64,000 nt of DNA from Sulfitobacter marinus (GCF_900116285.1 NZ_FPAJ01000001.1:1043135-1107134), one strand, 5' to 3'. Positions 35,826 to 45,477 are shown, counted from the first letter of the stretch. Numbers and translations are program-made. Notes: generated by a model not told the origin, from the letters alone.

Positions 35826-36593
35826 TTATTCGGGTATTCTGGGCTTGGAGGCACATATTGCGTAGCGATGTTCGGATCGCCGCAGAAGCGATTTTCGCCA
35901 GTCAAGTTGTGTGGCTTGTGCGCGATGAATCGGCGCGAGGCGTTTGTCGATGACAATCTCGTCGTATCCGCTGGAATACAACAATGCGGCCACTTGATCG
36001 GCCCGCGCCCCACCGCTGAAATATACCCTGGCGAGGATATCCTTGTGGCGCTCGGCATTGGTAGCGGATATTGCGCTGTGCGATCCATTTGGTGCCAACC
36101 GCTGGAATATCCTGCCCAGCAAACTGCGGGATACAAAATCGCCGTCCACAATCAGCAGTTTTCCTTTTGGCCTGAGCACACGAAACCATTCCGCAAAGGC
36201 GGCCATCGGGTCCACCAAGGTCCAAACCAGATGGCGCGTGACAATTACATCCATGCTTGCCGTGGGCAGTGTCGTACGCTCTGCATCGGCCTGTAGAAAT
36301 GTCACGTCCGGTAGTTTTCCGCGCGCGCGTTCCAGCATCGGTTCCGCCCAATCAAGGCCCGTCACAGCGAAGCCCAGCCGCTGGCACAAACGCGAGATTT
36401 CCCCTGTGCCTGATGCAAGATCGAGGAGTGCGCGCCCCTCTCCATCGCCAAGGTGACGCCGGAACAGAACCTCCCATGCTGCCATTTCGGCACCGTCATC
36501 AATGCGATGGCCAGGGTCATTGTCGAAAGTGGCCGCGCGATCTGACCAATAGTCGCGGATATCGTCGCGCAGATCTCGGTTGGTTGATGTCAT
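35826..36593 (-). CDS. Class I SAM-dependent methyltransferase
   Basis: Small-molecule methyltransferase of 254 residues. Motif I is LLDLASGTGEISRLCQRLG (near 56), followed by GLDWAEPMLERARGKLP, the acidic LQADAERTTLP and the post-motif VLRPKGKLLIVDGDF. The ATG at 36593 (MTSTNRD) has AGAGAAA upstream; an ATG 11 codons earlier lacks any ribosome-binding site. It is divergent from the iron-complex ABC operon and shares its control region, so it may modify a metallophore or corrinoid. The substrate is unknown. Confidence 0.87.
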   Translation of the reverse strand: MTSTNRDLRDDIRDYWSDRAATFDNDPGHRIDDGAEMAAWEVLFRRHLGDGEGRALLDLASGTGEISRLCQRLGFAVTGLDWAEPMLERARGKLPDVTFLQADAERTTLPTASMDVIVTRHLVWTLVDPMAAFAEWFRVLRPKGKLLIVDGDFVSRSLLGRIFQRLAPNGSHSAISATNAERHKDILARVYFSGGARADQVAALLYSSGYDEIVIDKRLAPIHRAQATQLDWRKSLLRRSEHRYAICASKPRIPE

Positions 36594-36630
36594 GACGTTT
36601 CTCTGGTGGTGTTGTTGCTGTTTCATTTAG

Positions 36631-36670
36631 TCGATTAAAACTGTCAACTTATTAATTGACTAGAACAGTC
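36631..36670. promoter_or_regulatory. Direct-repeat control site between methyltransferase and iron transporter
   Basis: TCGATTAAAACTGTC (36631-36645) and TTGACTAGAACAGTC (36656-36670) agree at 11 of 15 positions (TYGAYTARAACWGTC), 25 bp apart. The span between the arms also contains GTCAA-CTTATTAA-TTGAC (36643-36660). It lies between the two divergent genes, where an iron-responsive regulator would be expected. Confidence 0.4.
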
Positions 36671-36715
36671 GGAAATATTAGGCGGTTTGAAGAGATTATT
36701 CTTCAGGAGCTTTAT

Positions 36716-37852
36716 ATGACCCTTCGCCCTCTTCTCTGCGCAAGTGCGCTGAGCCTTTTCGCAGCCAGCCTTGTGCAAGCCGATCCCATCACCCTGACCG
36801 ACATCGCCGGTCGCGAGGTTACGGTCGACGCACCGGTCGAGCGCGTTATTCTAGGCGAGGGTCGGCAGATCTTCTTTACCGCCGTCTTGGACAACGACAA
36901 TCCCTTCGAACGCGTAGTGGGTTGGCGCGACGATCTCCGCCAAGCCTCGCCGGAAAGCTATGATATTTACGCCGAGAAATTTCCACAATTGAAGGATATC
37001 CAGACCTTCGGCGGGTTCAAGGACGGGTCTTTCGATATCGAGCAAGCGGTGTCGTTGAACCCTGATGTATTGATCATGAACCTTGAATCCAAGGCTGCGA
37101 CAGACGAGGCAGGCTACGAAGCCAAGTTGGCCAAGGTTGGCATTCCTATCGTATACGTCGACTTTCGTGAAAAGCCGTTCGAGCACACCACGCAGTCCAT
37201 GAATATCGTCGGGAAACTCTTTGGCGAGGAAGATAAAGCTGCGGAATTCCAGGCCTTCTACGAAGAGCAGCTTAATCTCGTCACTGATGTTATCGCAGCG
37301 CAGACGGATCTGAACCGTCCGTTGGTCTTCGTGGAGCGCGCCGGGGGCTATTCCGAGGATTGCTGCATGTCCTTTGGTAATGGCAACTTTGGCCGTTTTG
37401 TCGAACTTGCGGGGGGCGTCAACATGGGGTCAGAATTTATTCCCGGCACCTTTGGCACAGTGAACGCTGAGCAAGTTATCGCATCAGACCCCGATCAGAT
37501 CGTGGTGACGGGCGGCAATTGGGACGCTTATGTACCCGGCGGCGCATGGATTGGCATGGGTCCCGGCTCGGACATGGCCGAAGCAGATCGGAAACTTTCA
37601 GCCCTGATGGAGCGGCCCGCCTATACAGGCGTGAAAGCAGTAAATAACGGTCAAGTTCACGGCATTTGGCACCAGTTTTACAACTCGCCCTACAGCTTCA
37701 TCGCGGTGCAGAGGTTGGCAACATGGCTTCACCCTGACCTGTTCCCTGATCTCGACCCCGAAGCGACGCTGAAAGAGCTGCATTCCCGCTTTTTGCCAGT
37801 GGATTACAGCCCGGGCTATTGGGTTTCTCTTGGTGACACAGCCAACAACTAA
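36716..37852 (+). CDS. Iron-complex ABC transporter substrate-binding protein
   Basis: Periplasmic binding protein of the FecB/BtuF/HmuT class, 378 residues. It has a signal peptide (MTLRPLLCASALSLFAASLVQA, then DPITLTDIAGREVTVDAPVERVI), the usual opening of metal-chelate binding proteins, then LNPDVLIMNLES and the conserved glutamates/tryptophans of the lobes. It could bind a ferric siderophore, heme or cobalamin. AGGAG stands before the ATG at 36716. The frame extends 20 codons upstream through a TTG, without a signal peptide. Confidence 0.9.
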   Translation: MTLRPLLCASALSLFAASLVQADPITLTDIAGREVTVDAPVERVILGEGRQIFFTAVLDNDNPFERVVGWRDDLRQASPESYDIYAEKFPQLKDIQTFGGFKDGSFDIEQAVSLNPDVLIMNLESKAATDEAGYEAKLAKVGIPIVYVDFREKPFEHTTQSMNIVGKLFGEEDKAAEFQAFYEEQLNLVTDVIAAQTDLNRPLVFVERAGGYSEDCCMSFGNGNFGRFVELAGGVNMGSEFIPGTFGTVNAEQVIASDPDQIVVTGGNWDAYVPGGAWIGMGPGSDMAEADRKLSALMERPAYTGVKAVNNGQVHGIWHQFYNSPYSFIAVQRLATWLHPDLFPDLDPEATLKELHSRFLPVDYSPGYWVSLGDTANN

Positions 37853-37912
37853 GTCTGTTTTCATCTAAACTGGGCGGCCCGTAATGGGCCGCCGAATACC
37901 ATTGGATACACG

Positions 37913-38980
37913 ATGACAACCGCCGAATTAGATCCATCAGAATCCGCAAGCGTACAAAGTTACCGCGGGCTGGTGGCCCGTCGCATCGCGATCCTTGTCG
38001 GATTGACCGTGGCGCTAGTGTTGTCGGTGGCGGTGGACGTCTCACTGGGGCCTGCGCGCTATGCCGTATGGGACGTTCTGAAAACACTTTTTGCGCCCGG
38101 GGCCGCAGACCTCCAGATACGCGTCGTCGTTTGGGATATTCGGATGCCGATGGCATTGCTCGCTGTTACGGTTGGCGCAAGCCTGTCGCTGGCCGGCGCG
38201 CAAATGCAAACGATTTTGGCAAATCCGCTGGCCAGTCCCTTTACCTTGGGCCTTTCAGCGGCTGCCAGTTTCGGTGCGGCTTTGGCGATGGTGCTGGGCG
38301 TTGCTTTGTTTCCCGGCGCTATTTCTTTAATGGTACCGATCAATGCTTTTGCCATGGCTATGGCGGCTTCTCTTTTGATTTTTGGCCTGTCGACGCTTAG
38401 GGGCGTGACTGTCGAAACGATCGTGTTGCTGGGTATCGCATTGGTGTTTTCCTTTAATGCGGCTCTGGCCTTGCTTCAATATTTTGCCTCCGAACAAGCA
38501 CTTTCGGCGGTGGTGTTCTGGACCATGGGAAGCCTGTCCAAAGCGACTTGGGGCAAGGTCGCAGTCACTGCCATAGTTCTGGCGATCTGCACGCCGTTGT
38601 TTGCCCGACGCGCTTGGGCGCTGACGGCAATACGGCTGGGAGAGGTTCGGGCCTCGGCCATGGGTGTCCCCGTGAAACGGCTGCGCCTCGAAGCCCTTGT
38701 GTTGGTGTCGCTTCTTGCCGCGGTCCCGATCAGTTTTGTCGGCACAATCGGGTTCATCGGCATCGTCGGACCCCATGTGGCGCGGCTGCTATTAGGCGAG
38801 GACCAACGGTTTTTCCTACCCGGTTCGATGCTGTCTGGCGCAGTGATCCTTTCAGCCACCTCAGTTCTATCCAAGGCAATTCTGCCGGGGGCCGTGCTTC
38901 CTATCGGGATTATCACCGCCCTTGTAGGCGTGCCATTCTTCGCGGCATTGATCCTGACGAAGGGACGCAAATCATGGTAA
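37913..38980 (+). CDS. Iron-complex ABC transporter permease (FecCD family)
   Basis: FecCD/BtuC-type permease, 355 residues, about ten membrane helices. The first helix follows residue 22. Conserved segments are AGAQMQTILANPLASPFTLGLSAAASFGAALA, FWTMGSLSKATW and the ATPase-contacting GFIGIVGPHVARLLLG. Located 60 bp downstream of the binding-protein gene; its stop overlaps the ATPase start. Confidence 0.93.
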   Translation: MTTAELDPSESASVQSYRGLVARRIAILVGLTVALVLSVAVDVSLGPARYAVWDVLKTLFAPGAADLQIRVVVWDIRMPMALLAVTVGASLSLAGAQMQTILANPLASPFTLGLSAAASFGAALAMVLGVALFPGAISLMVPINAFAMAMAASLLIFGLSTLRGVTVETIVLLGIALVFSFNAALALLQYFASEQALSAVVFWTMGSLSKATWGKVAVTAIVLAICTPLFARRAWALTAIRLGEVRASAMGVPVKRLRLEALVLVSLLAAVPISFVGTIGFIGIVGPHVARLLLGEDQRFFLPGSMLSGAVILSATSVLSKAILPGAVLPIGIITALVGVPFFAALILTKGRKSW

Positions 38981-39735
38981 GCCTGACCCTGGATAAAGTT
39001 GGCGCGCGCTATGGCCGACGTCAAATTCTGTTTGAAGCCTCAGCACATTTGCAAGGCGGTATGCTGACGGCATTGGTTGGGGCGAATGCGGCCGGAAAAT
39101 CCACCCTATTTCGCCGCATCGCTGGGCATCTACGTGGCGCGGGTGCCGTCCGACTTGAAGGGGCCCATACCCATGACCTGCGGTATATGCCCCAAGACAC
39201 CGGCATGACCGCCGCACTAACGGTCTATGAATCGATCATACTATCGCTGAAACAGGGTGGCGGTGGCTGGCGGTTGAGCACCCAAGAACTGCGCGCCGTT
39301 GACGAGACCGTGCATCGCTTCAACATCACGCATTTGGTGGATCAACAACTGTCGGAGCTCTCCGGGGGGCAGCGACAGGTAGTTTCGATCGCGCAGACTC
39401 TCGTGAGCCGCCCAAAAGTCGTTCTCATGGACGAACCAACCTCGGCGCTGGACCTCAACCGCCAGTACGAAGTGTTAGAGTCACTGCGCGCGTATGCCGA
39501 GGAAACCCAAGCGGTGCTGATTTTGGCTATGCACGACTTGAATCAGGTGATGCGCTGCTGCTCAGCGACCATAGCACTGGCGGAAGGACGCACCCTTGCC
39601 TTTGGTCCCACCCTCGACGTGTTGACCCCCAGCCTGATCCGCCGCCTGTATGGTATCGAAAGCCGGGTAGAACGTTGCTCACGCGGCAACCCTATTATGA
39701 TCGTGGACGGACCTGCTGCGCAAGAAGCGATCTGA
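38974..39735 (+). CDS. Iron-complex ABC transporter ATP-binding protein (FecE family)
   Basis: ATPase of the iron-complex importer, 253 residues. Walker A GANAAGKSTLF, Q-loop YMPQDTGM, signature LSGGQRQVVSIAQTL, Walker B VVLMDEPTSALD and the switch AMHDLNQVM are all present. The ATG at 38974 overlaps the permease stop; the much longer frame starting at 38548 merely runs through the permease gene. Last gene of the three-gene operon. Confidence 0.93.
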   Translation: MVSLTLDKVGARYGRRQILFEASAHLQGGMLTALVGANAAGKSTLFRRIAGHLRGAGAVRLEGAHTHDLRYMPQDTGMTAALTVYESIILSLKQGGGGWRLSTQELRAVDETVHRFNITHLVDQQLSELSGGQRQVVSIAQTLVSRPKVVLMDEPTSALDLNRQYEVLESLRAYAEETQAVLILAMHDLNQVMRCCSATIALAEGRTLAFGPTLDVLTPSLIRRLYGIESRVERCSRGNPIMIVDGPAAQEAI

Positions 39736-39815
39736 TCGTTCGCCTACATAGCGTTGAATGCGCGATCCAATGCACCAGTGTTATGCCTGCGATGCTCGGA
39801 TGCGCAGAAACGATA

Positions 39816-40211
39816 TCAGTCTGCCGTCCACCCACCGTCAATCAGAAGGTGCGTGCCTGTCATAAGCGCTGAGGCTTCCGAGGCAAGATAGACGACAGGC
39901 CCCATGATGTCGGTGACCTCACCGACGCGTCCAAGTTTGATCTTTTCTGTCAGCCAGGCAACGCGATCTGGATTTTGGAACGTCGTTTCAGTGAGTGCCG
40001 TCCGAATAAACGTTGGACAGATCGTATTGACCCGAATGCCCAAAGGGCCCCATTCGATCGCCATGGCTTTGGTGAAACCTTCAACCGCGTGTTTGGTGGC
40101 ACAGTACACCGCGCGGTCGGTCGCTCCGACATGGGCCAATTGGCTGGAGATATTGATGAGAGAACCCCGTTTACCATCAAGCCGAAAGGACGGGGTTTGC
40201 GGCAAGCGCAT
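39816..40211 (-). pseudogene. C-terminal half of an SDR dehydrogenase
   Basis: This 131-residue frame is only the second half of a short-chain dehydrogenase: the catalytic serine segment SLINISSQ, YCATKHAVEGFTKAMAIEWGPLGIRVNTICP, and the ending TGTHLLIDGGWTAD. The N-terminal cofactor-binding half (TGxxxGxG, NNAG) is missing, and the same frame upstream meets a stop within a few codons. It is therefore a truncated gene, left at the edge of the hydantoinase/transport cluster. Expression of a stable product is unlikely. Confidence 0.75.
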
Positions 40212-40321
40212 CTGATGATCCTTCTGGCCAGTTTAGTGTTTAAGCTCAGGCACATCAGGCAGATACGCGAAACTGCGCAACCCTTTTGAAGCGCTCCCTC
40301 ATTTACCAAGCCCGTCGTAGA

Positions 40322-41506
40322 TTACCATGCAGCCTCATAGATCGCCAAAGCATCCGCTTGGGTAACGGCTCTGGGATTATTCACAAGGAGCCGACTTTGG
40401 TTCATAGCGTCTTTTGCCATCCTGGCCAGACTGTCCTTGCCTATTCCAAGATCACGCAGCTGTTGTGGAAGCCCGCAGTCTTTCGACAGTTTCGTCAACG
40501 CATCACAAAATGCAGCAGCGCGCGCAGACGCGGGAACAGCGGCAAGTTCAGGGAACGCGGCAGGTGCCATTTCAGCGTAAGCCTCCGGTGCTTCTACAGC
40601 GTTGAACCGCAGGACATGTGGCAGGACAAGCGCATTTGAAAGCCCGTGTGGCACCTTAAAGTGGCCCCCAATCGGGTAAGCCAATGCGTGCACCGCCGCC
40701 ACCGGAGAGTTCGCAAAAGCCTGCCCCGCCAACATCGCCCCAACAAGGAGGCGCGACCTTGCTTCAATGTCGTCACCATGGGTCACCGCACGCAACAACG
40801 ATCCGCCAAGCAAACGCAGCGCTTCAAGCGCCAGCGTGGCTGATAGCGGATTATTGTTTGAGCTCGCTGAGGTGTAGGCCTCAATCGCGTGGACCATCGC
40901 ATCAATACCCGTCGCCGCTGTGACCGCTGGAGGCAGCCCAATTGTAAGCTGCGGGTCAAGGATCGCGGCGTCCGGCAACAGTGCCGGTGAGACGGCGCCC
41001 ATCTTCTCCTGTTCGGTTGTTGTTACAATCGCGATTGGTGTCACCTCTGATCCGGTGCCGGACGTTGTCGGGATCAACACGAGAGGCAGGCGCTGACCTG
41101 TCGCTTTCCCGACGCCATAAATGTCGTCGAGTTGCTCATCCGTGCCAGACAAATACGCGACCAGTTTCGCAACATCGAGGGATGAGCCACCGCCAAGTCC
41201 AATTACGCTGTCTACATCAGCTTCCCGGCATTCTTTCACCGCCGCCAGTACTGTTGCCTCAGACGGATCGGCTTCGACCTTGTCAAAGACAGAGTACGCG
41301 ATGCCGCAGGAGCTTAGAGCAAACGTAGCTTGATCAACAATGCCGGTCGCGACGATGCCGACATCCGTGATTATCATGCAGCGTTTACCAAGGGCAGCGG
41401 CCTCAAGCGTACCAATCTCTGACATGCGACCATTGCCAAAATGGATGCGAGGCACCGTGTTAAAAGTAAAGTTGCTTTGAAATTGGTCCAAGGTGGAACC
41501 CTCCAT
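40322..41506 (-). CDS. Iron-containing alcohol dehydrogenase
   Basis: Group III (iron-type) alcohol dehydrogenase, 394 residues. NAD-binding GLGGGSSLDVAK (about 101-112) and TTSGTGSEVTPIAIV are clear. Metal ligands are Asp and His of GIDAMVHAIEAYTS and the two histidines in AVHALAYPIGGHFKVPHG. Some relatives are maleylacetate reductases, others reduce aldehydes. It is last in the minus-strand operon after the ABC importer, suggesting it works on the imported compound. Confidence 0.9.
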   Translation of the reverse strand: MEGSTLDQFQSNFTFNTVPRIHFGNGRMSEIGTLEAAALGKRCMIITDVGIVATGIVDQATFALSSCGIAYSVFDKVEADPSEATVLAAVKECREADVDSVIGLGGGSSLDVAKLVAYLSGTDEQLDDIYGVGKATGQRLPLVLIPTTSGTGSEVTPIAIVTTTEQEKMGAVSPALLPDAAILDPQLTIGLPPAVTAATGIDAMVHAIEAYTSASSNNNPLSATLALEALRLLGGSLLRAVTHGDDIEARSRLLVGAMLAGQAFANSPVAAVHALAYPIGGHFKVPHGLSNALVLPHVLRFNAVEAPEAYAEMAPAAFPELAAVPASARAAAFCDALTKLSKDCGLPQQLRDLGIGKDSLARMAKDAMNQSRLLVNNPRAVTQADALAIYEAAW

Positions 41507-41672
41507 GTTGGGAACGAAACCGCGACTGATCTGACGGGTCGACTATTCTGCCGCCGCGCCATAGGGCAGATGTCCTCCGCCACCACGGGTCATGCGTCTA
41601 AACTTGAGCCGATGTGCCACGCGCCTGAACGCGCCAAGGCCGCCCGTGGGCACGCAGCCAAGTCAGCCTCTT

Positions 41673-42662
41673 TCAACCGATATCAGTCGCCTCGCGACCG
41701 CGCGTTAACTGGGAAATGGTGACAGCGGCAATGAGTGCGCCACCGTTAAAGACGTTCGTCACCCAAAGCGGGATACCCAACATGGTCAAACCCGTGATCC
41801 CTGTCCCAAGAAAATATACAGCGACCAAGGTACCAAGCGCATTGAACCGTCCCGGCAAAATCGTGGTTGAACCAAGGAATGCAGCGGCAAATGCGGGCAG
41901 AAGATAATTCAAGCCTGAATACGGATCGGCCGACCCCAAGGTTCCCGCATAGAGCACACCTGCAGCCGACGCGATCACGCCAGATGAAACCAACGCCCCA
42001 ACACGCATTTTATCAACGGATACGCCGTTCAATCGGGCCACTTCACGGCCACGGCCTACGAAAAGCAGCCTGCGGCCCAGCGGGGTGAATTCGAACACGT
42101 ACCAAAGCACAAGCACAGCCGCGATGGCGTAATAAAACGAATACGGGATACCAAATATACGCCCGCCCACCACGGCCATGATCAAACTGTTGTCAATTCC
42201 ACCAATCGTGGACGAATTTGTCATCCACTGCACAATTCCCGTCATCAGGGACGTGGTGCCCAAGGTCACCACCAGTGACGGTATGCGGAAGTAGATGATA
42301 AAAAGCGCATGAAACAACCCAACAGCGGCACCTGCTGACAGGGCGATCACGATACACAGGACAATCGGCAGGCCCATCCAGACATTCAGCACGCCCACCA
42401 AACACGACGAAAGTGTCAAAGTAGCGCCGACAGCCAGATCATAGTCGCCAGCCGTCAAAGGCACGATGATTGCCAAAGCGAGCAATGCAGCCGGAGCGTA
42501 TGACGCAAAGAGGATCGCAAAGTTCCCCCAATTAAAAAACGAGCTCGGCATCAGAACGCTAAAAAACAGGATCAACAAAGCCCACACGACGATGAGAGCA
42601 AAGCGTTCAAAAATCCTGAGGTAGCTTGTAGTGGCACCGGCAGTTTCTGTAGATTTGGTCAT
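41673..42662 (-). CDS. Sugar-type ABC transporter permease (RbsC family)
   Basis: Permease of the ribose/autoinducer-type (CUT2) importers, 329 residues, about nine to ten helices. Conserved landmarks are LTAGDYDLAVGATLTLSSCLVG, the GRG-containing FVGRGREVARLNGVSVDKMR loop that contacts the ATPase, and LLPAFAAAFLGSTTILPGRFNALGT. It lies two bases after the ATPase gene. Cargo is unknown; CUT2 systems carry sugars but also nucleosides and other polar rings. Confidence 0.92.
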   Translation of the reverse strand: MTKSTETAGATTSYLRIFERFALIVVWALLILFFSVLMPSSFFNWGNFAILFASYAPAALLALAIIVPLTAGDYDLAVGATLTLSSCLVGVLNVWMGLPIVLCIVIALSAGAAVGLFHALFIIYFRIPSLVVTLGTTSLMTGIVQWMTNSSTIGGIDNSLIMAVVGGRIFGIPYSFYYAIAAVLVLWYVFEFTPLGRRLLFVGRGREVARLNGVSVDKMRVGALVSSGVIASAAGVLYAGTLGSADPYSGLNYLLPAFAAAFLGSTTILPGRFNALGTLVAVYFLGTGITGLTMLGIPLWVTNVFNGGALIAAVTISQLTRGREATDIG

Positions 42663-42664
42663 TT

Positions 42665-44293
42665 TTAGCTCTCTATCACTTCTTGAGATCGATCAGTTTC
42701 GGTGAGTTTTGACAAAGACCCATAGCAAGCCTGCATAATTTCATCTTTTGTCAGTCGCGCACCGGTGAGTTCATCGATAATGCGGCCGCGCGCAAAAATC
42801 AGAACCCGGTCACAAACGGCTTCCAGTTGCTCTGCGTCCGAACTGGCGCAGACGATCGACATCCCCTGCTGCGCAGCGGCGCGGAGCGCCTTGAAGATAT
42901 TATCGCGCGTGCCAACGTCGACGCCTTGGGTCGGTTCATCCAGCAAAAGCAGCTTTGGGTTGCGCTTCATCCATTTGGCGATCAACACCTTTTGGGCATT
43001 GCCGCCTGACAATGATCCAAGGGGCGCTTCCGGATTATTTGGCCGTACTTCGAATTGCGCGCCAAGGCGGCGTGCTTCTTTCTTCATCGCAGCGTTATTC
43101 AAGAAGCCACGCGCCGAATAATCGGTAATGCCAGGCAACAGCATGTTTTCGAAAATGCTGATGCTGCCGACACCGCTTTTTTCCAGCCGGTCGCCGGGAA
43201 GCAACGCAAACTGATGTTCAAGCGCAGCCTTGGGTGTGAGGCCCGACAAAACAATCGGGCTTTGCCCTTCAATCTGCACTGTACCGGCGTCAGCGCGCTG
43301 CGCGCCGAACATCAGATAGGGCAGCTGCTCATAGCCTGAACCGATCAAACCGGTCATGCCGATAATCTCGCCCTTGCCAATTTCGAAGGGCCGCGCCTTC
43401 ACGGTCTTTGACGAGATATCCGAAAATTTGGCCAAAACGGTACGCTTGGCAGTGCTTGCCGTCTTCGTGGTTGTTGTCTTTTCCAACCGACGGCCGATGA
43501 TAAGTTCAACCATATCATCATGCGTGGCCGTTTTTGTTTCGGCCTGGCCGGACACGCGGCCGTCACGCAGCACGGTCACCTTGTCGGTAAACTCCATGAC
43601 CTCATCGATGTCGTGCGAAATGAAAATCGCGCTCGATCCTTGCTCCGCTATGCGGCGCACGAGGTCGAACAATTGATTGACGCTTTCCCTCGGCAAGAAC
43701 GGCGTAGGTTCATCCAAAAGAACAAGCCCCGGTTTGCCCGTTTCCTCGCTACGGCGGCGCACGTCTTCGAACGCGCGCACAATCGCAAGCAAAGCCCGGT
43801 TCACCGCGCTTAACTCGTCGACGCGGCGCCAAATCTCGATATTGACGTCGTACCGCTCGAGAATAGTTTTCGCGGCAGCTTTCTCATGTTTCCAGTTGAT
43901 CAAACCACCTTTGGCCAGCGCGATTTCAGCAATGCGCAAGTTCTCCAAGACGGTGAGCGATGGCACGAGGCCAAGGTCTTGGTGAACGAAGCTCATGCCG
44001 AGACGGCGAAAGTCCTCGGGCCTAAGCGGGAGTTTGACGTTATCTGAATTGAATTCGAGCGTGCCGCCCGGTTCTGGCGAATGATATCCTGCCAAAACCT
44101 TGATAAGTGTGGATTTTCCCGATCCATTCGTACCCAGCAGACCGTGCACTTCCCCCGGCAAAACATCCAAGGATACATTGTCCAAAGCCTTGGTCGCGCC
44201 GAAAACTTTCGAAATATTACGAAGCCGAAGTGTTGGTGGCAGTGTTTCCACTGCCACCGGATCATTTGACATTTCTTCAGATGTCATCGCCAT
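42665..44293 (-). CDS. Sugar-type ABC transporter ATP-binding protein (RbsA family, two ATPase domains)
   Basis: CUT2-type double ATPase of about 542 residues. First domain: Walker A GTNGSGKSTLIKVLAG, a divergent signature (ELSAVNRALLAIVRAF) and Walker B VLLDEPTPFL. Second domain: degenerate Walker A region (GMTGLIGSGYEQLPYLMFG), intact signature SLSGGNAQKVLIAKWM and Walker B LLLLDEPTQGVD. One competent and one degenerate site are normal for this family. Several ATGs (44293, 44287, 44272) are possible starts; the first lying after the preceding gene's stop was used. Confidence 0.92.
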   Translation of the reverse strand: MAMTSEEMSNDPVAVETLPPTLRLRNISKVFGATKALDNVSLDVLPGEVHGLLGTNGSGKSTLIKVLAGYHSPEPGGTLEFNSDNVKLPLRPEDFRRLGMSFVHQDLGLVPSLTVLENLRIAEIALAKGGLINWKHEKAAAKTILERYDVNIEIWRRVDELSAVNRALLAIVRAFEDVRRRSEETGKPGLVLLDEPTPFLPRESVNQLFDLVRRIAEQGSSAIFISHDIDEVMEFTDKVTVLRDGRVSGQAETKTATHDDMVELIIGRRLEKTTTTKTASTAKRTVLAKFSDISSKTVKARPFEIGKGEIIGMTGLIGSGYEQLPYLMFGAQRADAGTVQIEGQSPIVLSGLTPKAALEHQFALLPGDRLEKSGVGSISIFENMLLPGITDYSARGFLNNAAMKKEARRLGAQFEVRPNNPEAPLGSLSGGNAQKVLIAKWMKRNPKLLLLDEPTQGVDVGTRDNIFKALRAAAQQGMSIVCASSDAEQLEAVCDRVLIFARGRIIDELTGARLTKDEIMQACYGSLSKLTETDRSQEVIES

Positions 44294-44298
44294 GGGAT

Positions 44299-45405
44299 TT
44301 ATTCGAGGCCCCACAGAGTACGGAAGCCGGAAACATATGAATCCCCATAGCCCGTATCAAATTGCGCAGGCGAGCCTGCCAAAGCAACATTGTCTTTGTC
44401 GAAGATAAAGAACGGCACATTCAGCTTTTCTGGAATTGGCAGATCACATAAATCCCGTGCTGTCGCATCGACCGTTGAATAAGCGATCCAGTCAAGGCTT
44501 TCGCCGATGTTCATCGATACTGAGCCATCTGTGATGTAGTCCAATACAAATGGCGTGCCGTTGAAGGTCGCAACCTTCACTTTGCCCAGTTTGCCGGTCA
44601 GACGCAAAGCAGGAACAACAAACTGCGACATTGAATCGTAGATCGGGATCACGACATCAACATCGGGATTTGCCTGAAGGACGGATTGAACCGATGACTG
44701 GATCTTTGTCCCCCATTCAGCCACACCAACGTTGATTTCCTGAACGACTTCGCAGTCAGGACAGTTCTCTGCCAGCTCGGACATGAAGCCATCCACCAAG
44801 GGGATCGTCGGCGGCACTTCGCGCGACACAATCAAGGCGATCTTGGCTTTGCCGTCGGTATTCACCGTGGTCCAGTTCGCCAAAATCTTGCCGATCTCGT
44901 TGAAGCCAACCGGCAATGTCGACGACAGAAGCTCATTCGGTTCGAATGACGGATCGTAGAAGTGCGAGGTCGTCACCTTGACGCCAGCATCGGTCGCAGC
45001 CTGTACCTGAGGCAGAACTGTATCCGGTGAAATGCCAGAAATCAGGTTAATGACATCGTACCCATCGCGTACCGCAAAATCAAAACCTTGCACCCACTGG
45101 CTTGGTTGACCCTGGTTTTCCCATTCTGTCACCTCAAGACCGATGTCTTCGCCGACCGCCCTCATGCGATCAATAATCCCCTTCAAAAAGGGATTTGCGC
45201 TGCTATTGGGAATCGACAACATCTTCTTGTCGGCAACACATGCTTTAATGTCGAACGGCTCACCCGGACTGGTGAACACCGGTTCGTTCGAATAAACGGC
45301 GAGCCGCTCTTGCGCCCGATCAATACCGGCTTGGTCAGCGTGAACAGCTCCCGCGGTCGCAAGCAATGCGAACGCTCCAATTGTTGATACCTTCTTTAAG
45401 GTCAT
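44299..45405 (-). CDS. Sugar-type ABC transporter periplasmic binding protein
   Basis: Type I periplasmic binding protein of the RbsB class, 368 residues. It has a signal peptide (MTLKKVSTIGAFALLATAGAVHA, then DQAGIDRA). Landmarks include KMLSIPNSSANPFLKGIIDRM, TEWENQGQPSQWVQGFDFAV and GYDVINLISGISPDTVLPQVQAATDAGVKV. GAGGAG precedes the ATG. First gene of the transport operon, divergent from the LacI regulator with the palindrome TGAATGCGCATTCA in between. Confidence 0.92.
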   Translation of the reverse strand: MTLKKVSTIGAFALLATAGAVHADQAGIDRAQERLAVYSNEPVFTSPGEPFDIKACVADKKMLSIPNSSANPFLKGIIDRMRAVGEDIGLEVTEWENQGQPSQWVQGFDFAVRDGYDVINLISGISPDTVLPQVQAATDAGVKVTTSHFYDPSFEPNELLSSTLPVGFNEIGKILANWTTVNTDGKAKIALIVSREVPPTIPLVDGFMSELAENCPDCEVVQEINVGVAEWGTKIQSSVQSVLQANPDVDVVIPIYDSMSQFVVPALRLTGKLGKVKVATFNGTPFVLDYITDGSVSMNIGESLDWIAYSTVDATARDLCDLPIPEKLNVPFFIFDKDNVALAGSPAQFDTGYGDSYVSGFRTLWGLE

Positions 45406-45463
45406 TGATAACTCCTCTTGTTGGACTGGTTGGGTCGTCTTTTTTTTGCACTTCAGCAGCCAC

Positions 45464-45477
45464 TGAATGCGCATTCA
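45464..45477. promoter_or_regulatory. LacI-type operator between the ABC importer and lacI
   Basis: TGAATGCGCATTCA is a perfect 14-bp palindrome with central CG, typical of LacI-family operators. It sits between the divergent importer operon (start 45405) and the LacI gene (start 45549). The identical palindrome occurs at 50535-50548 between hyuA and leuC. Confidence 0.8.

Noticed and set aside
35588..36151. 187-residue minus-strand frame overlapping the methyltransferase gene
   Set aside because: Most of it is another frame of the methyltransferase gene; only the unassigned gap part looks faintly protein-like.
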